From the NCBI RefSeq assembly GCF_007858535.1, contig NZ_CP040174.1, forward strand, positions 496,001 to 560,000: a stretch of 64,000 nucleotides of DNA, read 5' to 3'. The position numbers and the translations under genes are program-made. Source of the DNA: Arthrobacter sp. UKPF54-2 (GTDB lineage: Bacteria; Actinomycetota; Actinomycetes; Actinomycetales; Micrococcaceae). The notes under the pieces are model-generated. The model ran no database searches. It had not been told where the DNA came from and worked only from the letters and a program-made list of their open reading frames with translations. Of this stretch, positions 15,993-24,747 are shown piece by piece. How positions within the stretch are numbered: the stretch's first letter is position 1; every line of letters starts with the position of its first letter.

Positions 15993-18900
15993 TTACGGAG
16001 CCGAGCGACACGTCCAAGCGCCATTGGGGGGATGAGTGGTAGCGGTCCGGAAGGACCGCTCCCACTCAGCCTGTTTAACGGGCAGGTAGGTTCCGCCGCC
16101 GCCCGACTGGCCCGCAGGCGTCAGCTGGAACCGCAGGGTCACCAGCTGGAAGGGCCGCAGCGCCAGTTCTGCGGCGCTGTCCCGGGCGGTGACCCCCGGG
16201 GCATCCACGGGCCGCTCCAGCAGATCCACGGTGTGCACCCCCGTAGCTGCAAAATTGGCCGAAACCGTGCCGGAGGAGCGTTCCCCCAGGGATTCGTAGA
16301 CCCGCACGATCACATCGCCCGAGCCGTCCTCGGCAAGTTTGACCGCTTCGACCACCAGGGCGGGATGGGAGACGGAGACAAGCGGTTCCACTCCGCGGGC
16401 CCCCTTGACCACCCGCGGGGCGAGGTTGGTGCGGTAGCCCTCCTCGACGGCGTCGGCAATGGCGGCGCCGGGACGCACGGTGACGGTCAGTTCGTGCGGG
16501 CCGCGGTCCGCGTTCGGGTCCGGGAACTTGGGCGCCCGCAGCAGCGAGACACGGACCGTGGTGGTGGTGCCGCCGTCGTCCTCGCGGATGGCGCGGGTGA
16601 CGTCGTGGCCGTAGCTCGCGGCGTTGGAGACCGCGACGCCGTAGCCGGGCTCGGCCACGTGGATCCAGCGGTGCGCGCAGATCTCGAATTTGGCCGCCTC
16701 CCACGAGGTGTTGAGGTGGGCGGGCCGGAAGACGTGGCCGAACTGCGTTTCCGAGGCGGAGCGGTCGGCCCGGACGTCGAACGCGAAGCCGAGCTTGAGC
16801 AGCTTCTCGCGTTCCTGCCAGTCCACCGCGGTGGAGATGGCCAGCGACGGCGCGCCTGGTTCCAGCCGAATCCGCTGGGTCACGGCGGAGCCGCCGGCCA
16901 GCCGTTTCACCACAACGACGGCGGCGTCCCCGTCGCGTTCCAGCGTCACGGAACGGGCCTCGGTCAGTGCGGTGACGTTGCGGCGGTAGAACGCGTCGAT
17001 GTCCCAGGCGTCCCATTCGTTCGGGGTGTCCCGGTGCAGTTCGAGGAGGTTGCCGAACTCCCCCGGCGCAATAGCCTCGCGGCCGCTGGCGTGGTCCGTA
17101 AACGAGACCAGCAGGCCGTGGTCGTTGACCTCGGCGCGGATGATCCCGTTGTCGAGCACGAAGCCGCCCCGGGCATCCGTGGCCTGCACGGGGACCGCGG
17201 CGCGGGCAGGGACGGCGGCCGCGAGCGCCGGGACACCGAGGCGGCTGTGCGGGGCGGCGTTCAGCAGAAACTCCTGGCTGCCCTCCCCCAGGACGGCCGC
17301 GGCGGCCTGGGCGATGATCGCCTCCAGGTCGCGGGCGACGGCGGCGTAATTCCGCTCGGCGTCCTGGTGCACCCAGGCGATCGAGCTGCCCGGAAGGATG
17401 TCGTGGAACTGCTGCAGCAGCACCAGCCGCCAGAGCCGCTTCAGCTCCGCCGCCGGGTAGCGGGCGCCGGCGCGGACGGCCGCGGTGGCGCACCACAGCT
17501 CGGCTTCGCGGAGCAGGTGTTCGCTGCGCCGGTTGCCCCGTTTGGTATTCGCCTGGCTGGTGTAGGTGCCCCGGTGCAGCTCGAGGTACATTTCGCCCAC
17601 CCAGACCGGGAGCCCCGGGTACTCCGCCTCGGCGGCGGCGAAGAAGTCCGCGGCCGCGCCGATCCGGACCCGCGGGGACCCTTCGAGGTCCGCGGTGCGC
17701 CGTGCCGCGGCGAGCATTTCGCGGGTGGGCCCGCCGCCGCCGTCGCCGTAGCCGAAGGGCAGCAGGGACATGGTGCCCCGGCCGTGGTCCCGGTAGTTGC
17801 GCTCGGCATGCGCGAGTTCCCGGCCGCTGATTTCGGAACTGTAGGTGTCCACCGGGGGGAAGTGCGTGAAGATCCGAGTGCCGTCGATCCCTTCCCAGTT
17901 AAAAGTGTGGTGCGGCATCCGGTTGACCTGGTTCCAGGAAATCTTTTGGGTCAGGAACCAGCGGCTCCCGGCGGCCTTGACAATCTGCGGCATGGCGGCG
18001 GAGTAGCCGAAGGTGTCCGGCAGCCAAGCTTCCCGGCACTCGACGCCGAACTCGGCCAGGAAGAAGCTCTTGCCTTCCAGGAACTGGCGGGCCATGGCTT
18101 CGCCTCCCGGCATATTGCTGTCGGACTCGACCCACATGCCGCCCACCGGGACGAATTGGCCGGTCTTGACCTTTTCCCGGATGCGCCCGAACAGCTCAGG
18201 GTAGTACTCCCTCATCCAGGCCAGCTGCTGCGCCGAGGAGCAGGAGAAGACGAATTCGGGGTCCTCGTCCATCAGCGCGACGACGTTGGAGAACGTCCGC
18301 GCGCACTTGCGGATGGTTTCCCGGACCGGCCACAGCCAGGCGGAGTCGATATGCGCGTGGCCGGTGGCAAGGAGCTGGTGGGCGGAGGCGTAGGACGGCC
18401 GGGCCAGCACGTCGGCGAGCGCCGCCCGGCCCACAGCCGCCGTGCCGGGTACGTCGTCGGGGTCCATGACGTCGAGCATCCGTTCGAGCGCGCGGAGGAT
18501 CTCGTGCCGGCGCGGCAGCTCCATCGGCAGTTCGTGCATCAGCCCGCTGAGGGTCCAGATGTCCTGCCGCAGCTCCCACACCCCCTGGTTGAGCTCGGCG
18601 ATGACGATCGGGCCCAGCCGGTACTGCGGCTCGGACCCGGCGGTCGCCTTGTCGCCGTAGGGGGTAGCCGCGAAGGTCCAGCCCTGGGACAGGTCCGGGT
18701 TGGCCGCCGCCTCGACGTAAAAGTCCACGGACATCCCGCTGCCCAACAGCTTCAAGGGAATGTACTGGTTCCGCGGCGAGATCGCCTTGATCACGGTGCC
18801 GTCGGCCCGCCACGCCGTGCCCTCGCATTGGAAACCCGGCAGGTCGATGCTGAAGCCAAGGTCCACCAGGATCTCCACGGACGTGTCCGGTGCGTTGCCC

Positions 18901-19142
18901 CAGGAATCGGGCACGTCCCCCTGCAGCCGCAGCCACTTCGTGCTCCAGGGCCTCCCCCAGGCCTCGCCCGGCTCCTGCGGCGTGAAGTGTTGCCGCAGTG
19001 CCTCCAGCGCCGGGACCGGTTCGCCGGGTGCGTCCCAGCTGCTCAGCGTGAGCGGCGCGGTGCGCGGGTAGACCGCGGGGGTGATGCGTTCGCGCACAAA
19101 GCGGTCCAGCCGGACTTCCGTGAGACGGCGGTCGTCGTGCAA
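15993..19142 (-). CDS. Alpha-mannosidase, glycoside hydrolase family 38
   Basis: A 1049-aa enzyme that trims alpha-linked mannose from glycans, probably cytosolic since no signal peptide is present. An N-terminal beta domain (residues 1 to about 250) precedes the catalytic barrel, which carries the zinc-binding motif ATGHAHIDSAWLW near residue 270. The nucleophile region AWLPDTFGYSAAMPQI is near 355, and QQFHDILPGSSIAWVH is near 575. The C-terminal half is the beta-sandwich typical of GH38. Length and order are normal for bacterial family members. ATG 19142 is close to a TATCCA/TGGATA palindrome that may be its operator. The gene is solitary, without visible sugar-transport neighbours. Confidence 0.93.
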   Translation of the reverse strand: MHDDRRLTEVRLDRFVRERITPAVYPRTAPLTLSSWDAPGEPVPALEALRQHFTPQEPGEAWGRPWSTKWLRLQGDVPDSWGNAPDTSVEILVDLGFSIDLPGFQCEGTAWRADGTVIKAISPRNQYIPLKLLGSGMSVDFYVEAAANPDLSQGWTFAATPYGDKATAGSEPQYRLGPIVIAELNQGVWELRQDIWTLSGLMHELPMELPRRHEILRALERMLDVMDPDDVPGTAAVGRAALADVLARPSYASAHQLLATGHAHIDSAWLWPVRETIRKCARTFSNVVALMDEDPEFVFSCSSAQQLAWMREYYPELFGRIREKVKTGQFVPVGGMWVESDSNMPGGEAMARQFLEGKSFFLAEFGVECREAWLPDTFGYSAAMPQIVKAAGSRWFLTQKISWNQVNRMPHHTFNWEGIDGTRIFTHFPPVDTYSSEISGRELAHAERNYRDHGRGTMSLLPFGYGDGGGGPTREMLAAARRTADLEGSPRVRIGAAADFFAAAEAEYPGLPVWVGEMYLELHRGTYTSQANTKRGNRRSEHLLREAELWCATAAVRAGARYPAAELKRLWRLVLLQQFHDILPGSSIAWVHQDAERNYAAVARDLEAIIAQAAAAVLGEGSQEFLLNAAPHSRLGVPALAAAVPARAAVPVQATDARGGFVLDNGIIRAEVNDHGLLVSFTDHASGREAIAPGEFGNLLELHRDTPNEWDAWDIDAFYRRNVTALTEARSVTLERDGDAAVVVVKRLAGGSAVTQRIRLEPGAPSLAISTAVDWQEREKLLKLGFAFDVRADRSASETQFGHVFRPAHLNTSWEAAKFEICAHRWIHVAEPGYGVAVSNAASYGHDVTRAIREDDGGTTTTVRVSLLRAPKFPDPNADRGPHELTVTVRPGAAIADAVEEGYRTNLAPRVVKGARGVEPLVSVSHPALVVEAVKLAEDGSGDVIVRVYESLGERSSGTVSANFAATGVHTVDLLERPVDAPGVTARDSAAELALRPFQLVTLRFQLTPAGQSGGGGTYLPVKQAEWERSFRTATTHPPNGAWTCRSAP

Positions 19143-19193
19143 TGTGATCCTCTTCGCGCTGGTGCCGGTGGTTCGTGATCAGTTCGAGTCGCG

Positions 19194-19210
19194 TATCCAG
19201 TCGATGGATA
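19194..19210. promoter_or_regulatory. Palindrome upstream of the alpha-mannosidase gene
   Basis: TATCCA (19194-19199) and TGGATA (19205-19210) form a perfect inverted repeat with a 5-nt spacer, about 50 bp upstream of the ATG. It is a plausible operator for a sugar-responsive repressor. No regulator gene is adjacent. Confidence 0.4.
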
Positions 19211-19248
19211 AAATCTACGTCGGCCGCCGCGGTTAAGCCAACGCGCGC

Positions 19249-20118
19249 CTAGGCGGTGGCTTCCGGCGGGGACACGCGTTCGTGGCCGGCGTAGACGTTG
19301 AGGGTGGTGCCCCGGCTGAACCCGGCGAGCGTCATCCCGCTGGCCTCGGCCAGTTCCACGGCCAGGCTGGAGGGCGCACTGACGGCGGCCAGCACCGGGA
19401 TCCCGGCCAGCGAGGCCTTCTGCACCAGTTCGAAGGATGCCCGGCCGGAGACCTGGAGCACGGTGCCGCTCAGGGGCAACAGGCCCTCGCGGAGCGCCCA
19501 ACCCACCACCTTGTCCACCGCGTTGTGGCGGCCCACGTCTTCGCGCAGGCAGAGCAACTCGGCGTCGCCGTCGTCGGAAATCCGGAAGAGTCCCGCTGCA
19601 TGGACGCCGCCGGTGACGTCGAAGACGGCCTGGGCTTCGCGCAGCCGGTCCGGCAGCGAGGCGAGCGTCTCCACCGGGACGGTCAGCGGGTCGCCGGCGG
19701 GGCTGAAGTGCGAGGACTTGCGCACGGCATCGATCGAGTCGGTGCCGCAGATCCCGCACGAGCTGGAGGTGAAAAAGTTACGCCCGGTGTCGGGCCGAAC
19801 GACGTCGGGGCGCAGCTGCGCCTCCACCACGTTGAACGTCTGGGCTCCGTCCTCATCCTCGCCGGCGCAGAACCGCAATGAGACGAGCTGCTCCGGTTCC
19901 CAGATGACCCCTTCGGAGACCAGGAAACCGGCGACGAGGTCGAAGTCGCTGCCCGGCGTCCGCATCGTGACGGAGTAGGAGAGGCTGCCGAGACGGATTT
20001 CGAGCGGCTCCTCGACCGCCAGCACGTCCTCCCGGTGCCGGACCGGAAACTCCAGCGCCTGCGGCGAGCCGTCCAGGACAAATTTGTGCACCTTGCGGCG
20101 CTGTGTCACGCGGCCCAT
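19249..20118 (-). CDS. fdhD: Formate dehydrogenase accessory sulfurtransferase FdhD
   Basis: A 289-aa cytosolic protein that transfers sulfur from a cysteine desulfurase to the molybdenum cofactor so that formate dehydrogenase becomes active. The essential two-cysteine motif SSCGICG is near residues 120-126. Other family blocks are EEPLEIRL near the N-terminus, DVTGGVHAAGL, REDVGRHNAVDKV and VSGRASFELVQKA. Length is normal. It lies about 85 bp downstream of the mobA-DUF6457-moeA operon on the same strand, consistent with a role in molybdoenzyme maturation. No formate dehydrogenase gene is in the window. Confidence 0.96.
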   Translation of the reverse strand: MGRVTQRRKVHKFVLDGSPQALEFPVRHREDVLAVEEPLEIRLGSLSYSVTMRTPGSDFDLVAGFLVSEGVIWEPEQLVSLRFCAGEDEDGAQTFNVVEAQLRPDVVRPDTGRNFFTSSSCGICGTDSIDAVRKSSHFSPAGDPLTVPVETLASLPDRLREAQAVFDVTGGVHAAGLFRISDDGDAELLCLREDVGRHNAVDKVVGWALREGLLPLSGTVLQVSGRASFELVQKASLAGIPVLAAVSAPSSLAVELAEASGMTLAGFSRGTTLNVYAGHERVSPPEATA

Positions 20119-20202
20119 TGGATACTCCTCATCAGCATTGCATTTGGGTCCGGCCGCCCGCGGCGGCCCGCCCCTGGATCCATCATGAACTGCCTCCGCG
20201 CC

Positions 20203-21615
20203 TCAGCCAAGCAGCGCGCTCCAGTCCACCGGGCCGTCCGCGGCCGGCTTCCGGGCGGCACGTTTCGTGGCCGGCTTCGCGGCCGTCTTGGCCGGGGTGG
20301 CCTGGGGCAGGGCCGCGCCCCACGGCAGCGCGAACGCCGGCACCGGCTCGCCCAGCTGCACGCCGTGCGGCGGGACCACCAGGACGCCGTCGGCCGCGGC
20401 CAGCCCGCGCATCATGCCCGGGCCGGTGTACTGGGCCGGGGAGGCCATCCCGTACAGCATGCGGAACGGCATCAGCCGGGTCCGGCCCGGGTCGGGATCG
20501 ATCATGGTCCCGCACGGGACTTCAACCACCGGCGGGGCAGAGCGGTGCCCGAGGGCGGCCAGCAGCGGGGCGCCGAGGGTGGACAGCGCCATCATGGCCG
20601 CCAGGGGATTCCCGGGCAGCCCGATCACAAAACGCCCGTCGGGCAGTTCGGCCAGCACGGCAGGGTGGCCCGGTCGCATGGCGATGCCGTCGATGAGCAG
20701 CCGGCCGCCCAGTGCCGCGACCGTGCGCCGGAGATGGTCGGTGCCGGAGCGGCCCGTGCCGCCGGTGGTGATGACGACGTCGGCCGGCAGCGGCTCCGCG
20801 GCGTCGCCGGCGGCCGTGCCCCGCTCCGCCGCCGGGGCGTCGGTGTCCTCGAGGGCGGCGAGCCAGTCGGCGTCGGCGTCGCCGATCTTGACCTCACCGG
20901 CGTAGATCCCGCCGAGCATTTCCACGACGGCGGCCAGTTGCGGCCCGAAGGTGTCCCGTACCTCGCCCGGTTGGGGGACGCCGCTGCTGACGACCTCGGA
21001 ACCGGTAAAGACAAGCCGGACGACGGGCTTGCCGAGGACCGGCAGCGCGTCGTGTCCGGCGAGGGCCGCCAGGGCCAGGTGGGCGGGGTTGAGTACGGCG
21101 CCTGCCTTGATGAGCACCTCGCCGACGGCGGCCTCCTCCGCGGCTTTGCGAATGTGGTCGCCGTTGCGCGGTTCCCCGGGTTTGGCCCCGCCGCCGAGTT
21201 TGAGGACCGGCAGCCCGTCTTCGTCCGGGGCGATGACGCCGCTCTCGCTGCGGAGAACGGCCTTTGCGCCCGCCGGGATTAGCCCGCCGGTCGCGATGGG
21301 GCTTCCCTGGTGAGGGGCCAGCCGCTGGCCGGGCTCGGCGAGGATCCAGGGCCCGCTGCCGTTGACCGCCCAGCCGTCCATCGCGGAGGAGGCGTAGTGC
21401 GGCATGTCGTGCAGCGCCGTCAGATCCTCCGCCAGCGTCCGCCCGAGGGCGTGCCGGAGCGGCACCGGCGCGGCCGGGATGGGGGTGGCGCAGTCGAAGG
21501 CCAGCTGCCGTGCCTCCTGCCAGCCGTGCGCAAGGTGCCGGTGCGGAGCCTCGGCCGGGTCGCCGGAGGCGCCGTCCTCGGCGCCGGTACTGCTCGTGGG
21601 CGGCTCAGGCGTCAT
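20203..21615 (-). CDS. moeA: Molybdopterin molybdenumtransferase MoeA
   Basis: A 470-aa enzyme that inserts molybdate into adenylylated molybdopterin in the last step of cofactor synthesis. The family blocks are ALGRTLAEDLTAL, the substrate loop HYASSAMDGWAV near residues 73-84, FTGSEVVSSG, ITTGGTGRSGTDHL (the MoCF-like domain) and GLPGNPLAA. Compared with the usual ~410 residues it has an acidic N-terminal extension and an Ala/Lys-rich C-terminal tail (TPAKTAAKPATKRAARKPAA), probably disordered. ATG 21615 overlaps the stop of the DUF6457 gene (ATGA), so it is translationally coupled. Confidence 0.95.
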   Translation of the reverse strand: MTPEPPTSSTGAEDGASGDPAEAPHRHLAHGWQEARQLAFDCATPIPAAPVPLRHALGRTLAEDLTALHDMPHYASSAMDGWAVNGSGPWILAEPGQRLAPHQGSPIATGGLIPAGAKAVLRSESGVIAPDEDGLPVLKLGGGAKPGEPRNGDHIRKAAEEAAVGEVLIKAGAVLNPAHLALAALAGHDALPVLGKPVVRLVFTGSEVVSSGVPQPGEVRDTFGPQLAAVVEMLGGIYAGEVKIGDADADWLAALEDTDAPAAERGTAAGDAAEPLPADVVITTGGTGRSGTDHLRRTVAALGGRLLIDGIAMRPGHPAVLAELPDGRFVIGLPGNPLAAMMALSTLGAPLLAALGHRSAPPVVEVPCGTMIDPDPGRTRLMPFRMLYGMASPAQYTGPGMMRGLAAADGVLVVPPHGVQLGEPVPAFALPWGAALPQATPAKTAAKPATKRAARKPAADGPVDWSALLG

Positions 21616-21899
21616 GCCCCGGGTGCCTCGGCGGCGGCGTAGTCCTTCGCGAGTTTCCGGGCCACGCCCATGGCGGCCTGCATGGACACACTGTCCGGCG
21701 CCTGCCCGGAGCCGGAAGCCAGTCCGGCAGCGAACCCGGCTATGAAGGTGGTCAGCGGAGCTGCGGGTCGGACGACGGAGTGCGCGGCCACGCCGGCCAG
21801 TCCCAGCACTTCGTTAATGTCGATTTCGACGTCTTCGAGTTCCAGGGCCTGGAGCAGTGCCCGGCACCAGTCCTCCAGCGTCTCATCCTGGCTTTTCAC
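21612..21899 (-). CDS. DUF6457 small protein in the molybdenum cofactor operon
   Basis: A 95-aa helical protein beginning MKSQDETLEDWCRALLQALE, with a central conserved-looking block VLGLAGVAAHSVVRPAAPLTTFIAGFAAG (cited by its residues about 31-58). It matches the small DUF6457 family that occurs between mobA and moeA in actinobacteria. The GTG at 21899 overlaps the mobA 3' end by 17 nt, and the stop overlaps moeA, so all three genes are coupled. It likely helps molybdenum cofactor synthesis or delivery. No catalytic motif is visible. Confidence 0.8.
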   Translation of the reverse strand: MKSQDETLEDWCRALLQALELEDVEIDINEVLGLAGVAAHSVVRPAAPLTTFIAGFAAGLASGSGQAPDSVSMQAAMGVARKLAKDYAAAEAPGA

Positions 21900-22584
21900 C
21901 GTTTGCCTCCAAAGTCGAATTCGGCCGCCCGTTGCCGGGCCGGCCTGGACCGGGGTCTGAAACCCCCAGGGCGGAAGCGTCATCCCAGGTGTCCACGTCG
22001 TCGGTGGACCCCGGCGGAACCGGAACCGTCCGCAGTTCAAGACTAGCAAGCAGGGCGAAGACGGAGCCCCCCTCGAGCGCGTTGCGCCGGGCCGCGTCGC
22101 CGACGGCGCGTTGTAGCGCGGCTGTGCGATAAAGACCGGCGAGGGGCTGGGAGCGTCCATCCCGCGCCACGGCCATGACCCCGTCGCGGCCGCCGCCCGG
22201 ACCTTCGGCCGGGCCGTCCGCCGCCGCCAGCAGGGCGCCGACGGCGGCGGCCACCCGCGGCATGTCGCAGGCGAGCACCAAGGTGTGGGCCGCGGGTCGG
22301 CCGGCAGTACGTTCCCCGGCACCGGCGTCTGCCCCGGCCAGGGCGGCGAGGCCTGCGGCGATGGCGGCGGCGGGTCCGGCAAACGGGGGCTCTTCGCGGC
22401 AGCTGAGCACCTGGGGCGGGAGGCCGCCCGTGTCCGGCCCGACCACCACGATCCGGCGGGCTCCGCCGGCCGCCTTGAGGGCCAGCTCCAGCAAGGTGGC
22501 GCCGGCTACCGTCAGGCGGGCCTTGGGCACGCCGCCGAGCCGGGAGGACCTGCCCCCGGCGAGGATTACGGCGTCGAATTCCAC
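21883..22584 (-). CDS. mobA: MobA-type molybdenum cofactor nucleotidyltransferase
   Basis: A 233-aa NTP-transferase-like protein. The N-terminal nucleotide-binding motif VILAGGRSSRLGGVPKA is complete and includes the lysine, and VLACDMPRV supplies the metal-binding aspartate. MobA attaches GMP to the cofactor (MocA, CMP); the operon with moeA supports a molybdenum cofactor role rather than sugar activation. The start is GTG 22584. The first gene of the coupled mobA-DUF6457-moeA operon. The C-terminal 40 residues are Gly/Pro-rich and probably unstructured. MobA rather than MocA is a judgement from context. Confidence 0.85.
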   Translation of the reverse strand: MEFDAVILAGGRSSRLGGVPKARLTVAGATLLELALKAAGGARRIVVVGPDTGGLPPQVLSCREEPPFAGPAAAIAAGLAALAGADAGAGERTAGRPAAHTLVLACDMPRVAAAVGALLAAADGPAEGPGGGRDGVMAVARDGRSQPLAGLYRTAALQRAVGDAARRNALEGGSVFALLASLELRTVPVPPGSTDDVDTWDDASALGVSDPGPGRPGNGRPNSTLEANGEKPG

Positions 22585-22633
22585 CCGCCCAGCCTAGCCG
22601 CAGCGGCCCGCGCCGGGCGTCAGGACGGGAGGC

Positions 22634-23134
22634 TCAGTGTGCCTTTTCGGGAAGCAGGAACGGGTCCCAGGCCGGGGTGGGCTTCTCCAATTCCTTGATC
22701 TGCCAGATGGTGCCCCTGGGCGGACCGGGGACGAAGCCGAGTTTCCAGCCCATTTCCCCGGGGGTATGGTCCCCTTTGGCGTTGTTGCAGCGCAGGCAGG
22801 CGGCGACGAGATTTTCCCATGAATCCGCGCCGCCCCGGGACTTGGGCTGGACGTGGTCAATGGTATGGGCCGCCTTGCCGCAGTAAGCGCAACGGTGGTT
22901 GTCGCGGCGCAGCACCCCCCTGCGGCTGACCGCCGTCAGGGTGTTGTAACGGGGCCTGATGTACCGGTTCAGCAGGATCACGGTGGGCCGGCCGAGAATG
23001 TCCTGCGGGCCCACCACGGGATCGTCGCCTTCGGCCACCACACTGGCCTTACCTGTCAGCACAAGGACCAGCGCCCGGCGGAAAGTAACTACCGCCAGCG
23101 GTTCATATCCAGCATTCAGAACGAGAGTGCGCAT
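22634..23134 (-). CDS. HNH endonuclease family protein
   Basis: A 166-aa protein. The N-terminal half (MRTLVLNAGYEPLAVV, YIRPRYNTLTAVSRRGVLRRDN) matches the common actinobacterial HNH proteins. The HNH domain itself has two zinc-binding CxxC pairs (CAYCG and CLRCN) and the catalytic TIDHVQPKSRGG. Residues are intact, so it should cleave or nick DNA. ATG 23134 is preferred over ATG 23140 because GAGG lies 7 nt upstream. It is solitary, with no methylase or phage genes nearby, so it is more likely a housekeeping repair-type nuclease than a restriction enzyme. Confidence 0.88.
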   Translation of the reverse strand: MRTLVLNAGYEPLAVVTFRRALVLVLTGKASVVAEGDDPVVGPQDILGRPTVILLNRYIRPRYNTLTAVSRRGVLRRDNHRCAYCGKAAHTIDHVQPKSRGGADSWENLVAACLRCNNAKGDHTPGEMGWKLGFVPGPPRGTIWQIKELEKPTPAWDPFLLPEKAH

Positions 23135-23373
23135 CCGCATACCTCTTCACGGCCGCACCCGCCAGGGGCACGAGGGCCGGCTGCCCTGTGCATGGTCGGG
23201 CTATGGATCGACACCACAAGAGTAAACACCGCAGGCCCGGTTTACCGAATTTTATTTCGCCGCGCCCCGCGCCGCGCCCCGCGGCCGGGGCGGCCAGCAG
23301 GTCCGGCGGCGGAATCCGCCTGCAGGTCGGGGGCGGGGCGGGCGCGGGTGGGCAACCCGCCTGGTACAACGCA

Positions 23374-23403
23374 AAGGACCCCTGCCGCCTGGCAGGGGTC
23401 CTT
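23374..23403. terminator. Intrinsic terminator after the NlpC/P60-like gene
   Basis: AAGGACCCCTGCC (23374-23386) pairs perfectly with GGCAGGGGTCCTT (23391-23403), a 13-bp stem with a 4-nt loop, 34 nt after the stop of the peptidase gene on the minus strand. The stem ends in a short TTT on that strand. Confidence 0.85.
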
Positions 23404-23436
23404 CACAATGCTTCCGGCGGACACCGGGAGCCAGTC

Positions 23437-24177
23437 CTAGCCGCCGACGCGGATGAAGACCGGGCCGGAGCCGACGTTGACGCTGTACAGCGCGGTGGTT
23501 CCGCCGTTCCAACCGCCGTGGACGGCCATGCCGTTACCGACGTAAACAGCGATGTGGGCCATGCCCATGCCGCCGTTCTGGTAGTAGGCGAGGTCGCCCG
23601 GCTGAGCCTCGGCGGCGCTCACGGTGCGGCCCAGGGACAGGTAACCTGCGGGCCAGCCGTGGTAGTTGACGCCCACTGCGGCCAGCGCGTTGGTGGCCAG
23701 CATGGTGCAGTCCTGGGAGACACCGATCTGCGCGTAGGCAGCAGCGGCGATCGAAGCGCCCATGCCGCTGACAGCAGCCGGAGCCTTCGTGGCCAGCGAG
23801 GCGGTCACCGCGTTGCCGGTGGAAGCAGCAGCTTCCTTGACCTTCACGACGGGCTTGGAAGCCTCGACGGGGGCCGGTGCGGTGGTAACAGCAGGCTTCT
23901 CGTAGGAGATCGCGATGCTGGAGGCCGCGGAGATCGTGGCCGGTGCGGTGGACTGCACTTCCAGGGCGGAAGCGGAGGTGGACTCGCGCTGAACGTTGGT
24001 CTCGGCAGCGTTGGCTGCGATACCGCTGGTCAGTACCAGGCCGGAGGCTGCAGCGATAACCGCGGCCTGGCGACCCATACCACCGGCGTTGTCGCCGACG
24101 GCCTTAGCAATGACAGCCAGCGAGTTGGTCTTGGTGACCTCCGCGCGGTGGCGTGCAATGGTTGCACGAGTAGTCAT
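23437..24177 (-). CDS. Secreted NlpC/P60-like (CHAP-type fold) cell-wall peptidase
   Basis: A 246-aa exported protein. A basic N-terminus and hydrophobic stretch (AAVIAAASGLVLTSGIAANA, residues about 38-57) form a long signal peptide. An Ala/Val/Thr-rich linker runs to about 135. The catalytic part has QDCTMLATNALAAVG with the nucleophile cysteine near 155, QPGDLAYY, and GMAHIAVYVGNGMAVHGG with the histidine, the order expected for NlpC/P60 endopeptidases. It should cut peptidoglycan stem peptides during growth. It is preceded by a c-di-AMP riboswitch and possible MtrA boxes. RBS GAGAGA; ATG 24177. Confidence 0.88.
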   Translation of the reverse strand: MTTRATIARHRAEVTKTNSLAVIAKAVGDNAGGMGRQAAVIAAASGLVLTSGIAANAAETNVQRESTSASALEVQSTAPATISAASSIAISYEKPAVTTAPAPVEASKPVVKVKEAAASTGNAVTASLATKAPAAVSGMGASIAAAAYAQIGVSQDCTMLATNALAAVGVNYHGWPAGYLSLGRTVSAAEAQPGDLAYYQNGGMGMAHIAVYVGNGMAVHGGWNGGTTALYSVNVGSGPVFIRVGG

Positions 24178-24456
24178 TCAGTTCTCTCTTTCGTGATCCT
24201 TTTGTCCGCGCTCATTTCAGGCGGGACTGAGGACGCTCCGGCATCTTGGGGGTACGCCGGATCGCCCCGAAACGGGTTTCTTTAGCGAAGGGTGTACTGC
24301 GAAGACGCGCCAAAAGCGGGAACTGCGTTGTGAGATCCAGTCCGGGCGCCGACAAGGGCAGCGCGGAGCATGGAGTTCAGCGGGCTCAACTGAGCCTCGC
24401 CAGCGCGAGAACGCGCAGCATTGTGGCGTGAAGACACGAAAGTAGCCTCTCCCAAT

Positions 24457-24624
24457 GCCTACGAGGTGAGCTGTCGGATTCGGATGGGAGTCACCCGGCC
24501 GCGCTGCTTCCTGGGAAGCTTTGCGACTTAACCCCAAGGCCTTCTTGCGAAGACCAAAATTGGTTCCCCCGCCCCTGCCAGACGATGTCATGCGAACGGA
24601 CCTTGAGCGGTGGCAGAGTTAGGC
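24457..24624 (-). ncRNA. c-di-AMP riboswitch (ydaO-yuaA class)
   Basis: On the minus strand the RNA begins GCCTAACTCTGCC and contains CTGGCAGGGG, GGGGGAACCA, the GGGGTTAAGTCGC block, CCGGGTGACTCCC and the closing ATCCGAATCCGACAGCT with CTCGTAGGC. These are the landmark blocks of the ydaO class, which senses cyclic di-AMP and usually turns genes off in actinobacteria. It sits about 280 nt upstream of the NlpC/P60-like ATG, so a separate expression platform is expected in between. Class membership is certain by motif; the mode of control is inferred. Confidence 0.93.
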
Positions 24625-24639
24625 AATCCACTCAAGAGC

Positions 24640-24660
24640 GCCAACTTCGGAGAAGTTGGC
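24640..24660. other. 9-bp hairpin just upstream of the riboswitch
   Basis: GCCAACTTC (24640-24648) pairs perfectly with GAAGTTGGC (24652-24660) across a 3-nt loop. It lies between the putative promoter and the riboswitch 5' end of the NlpC gene, also downstream of the M23 gene stop (24748). It may terminate M23 transcription or protect the leader 5' end. Confidence 0.5.
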
Positions 24661-24693
24661 GTGCTTCATACGGTACAGCAGTTGGGACTCAAT

Positions 24694-24719
24694 GTCACAT
24701 TCAGATCACGGCGTGTCAC
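24694..24719 (-). promoter_or_regulatory. Possible MtrA-type direct repeats
   Basis: Read on the minus strand, GTGAC (24715-24719), GTGAT (24705-24709) and GTGAC (24694-24698) follow one another with 5- and 6-nt gaps. The response regulator MtrA of actinobacteria binds GTNAC direct repeats with a similar gap and controls nlpC and M23-type genes. The site lies upstream of the NlpC gene's likely promoter (TTGAGT, 16 bp, TATGAA). Binding is not proven. Confidence 0.4.
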
Positions 24720-24747
24720 AGAAATGCGAGTGATCCCTCGGCTCGGT

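Noticed and set aside
15954-19178. Open frame of about 1,070 codons on the plus strand
   Set aside because: Antisense to the GH38 alpha-mannosidase; no recognisable domain.
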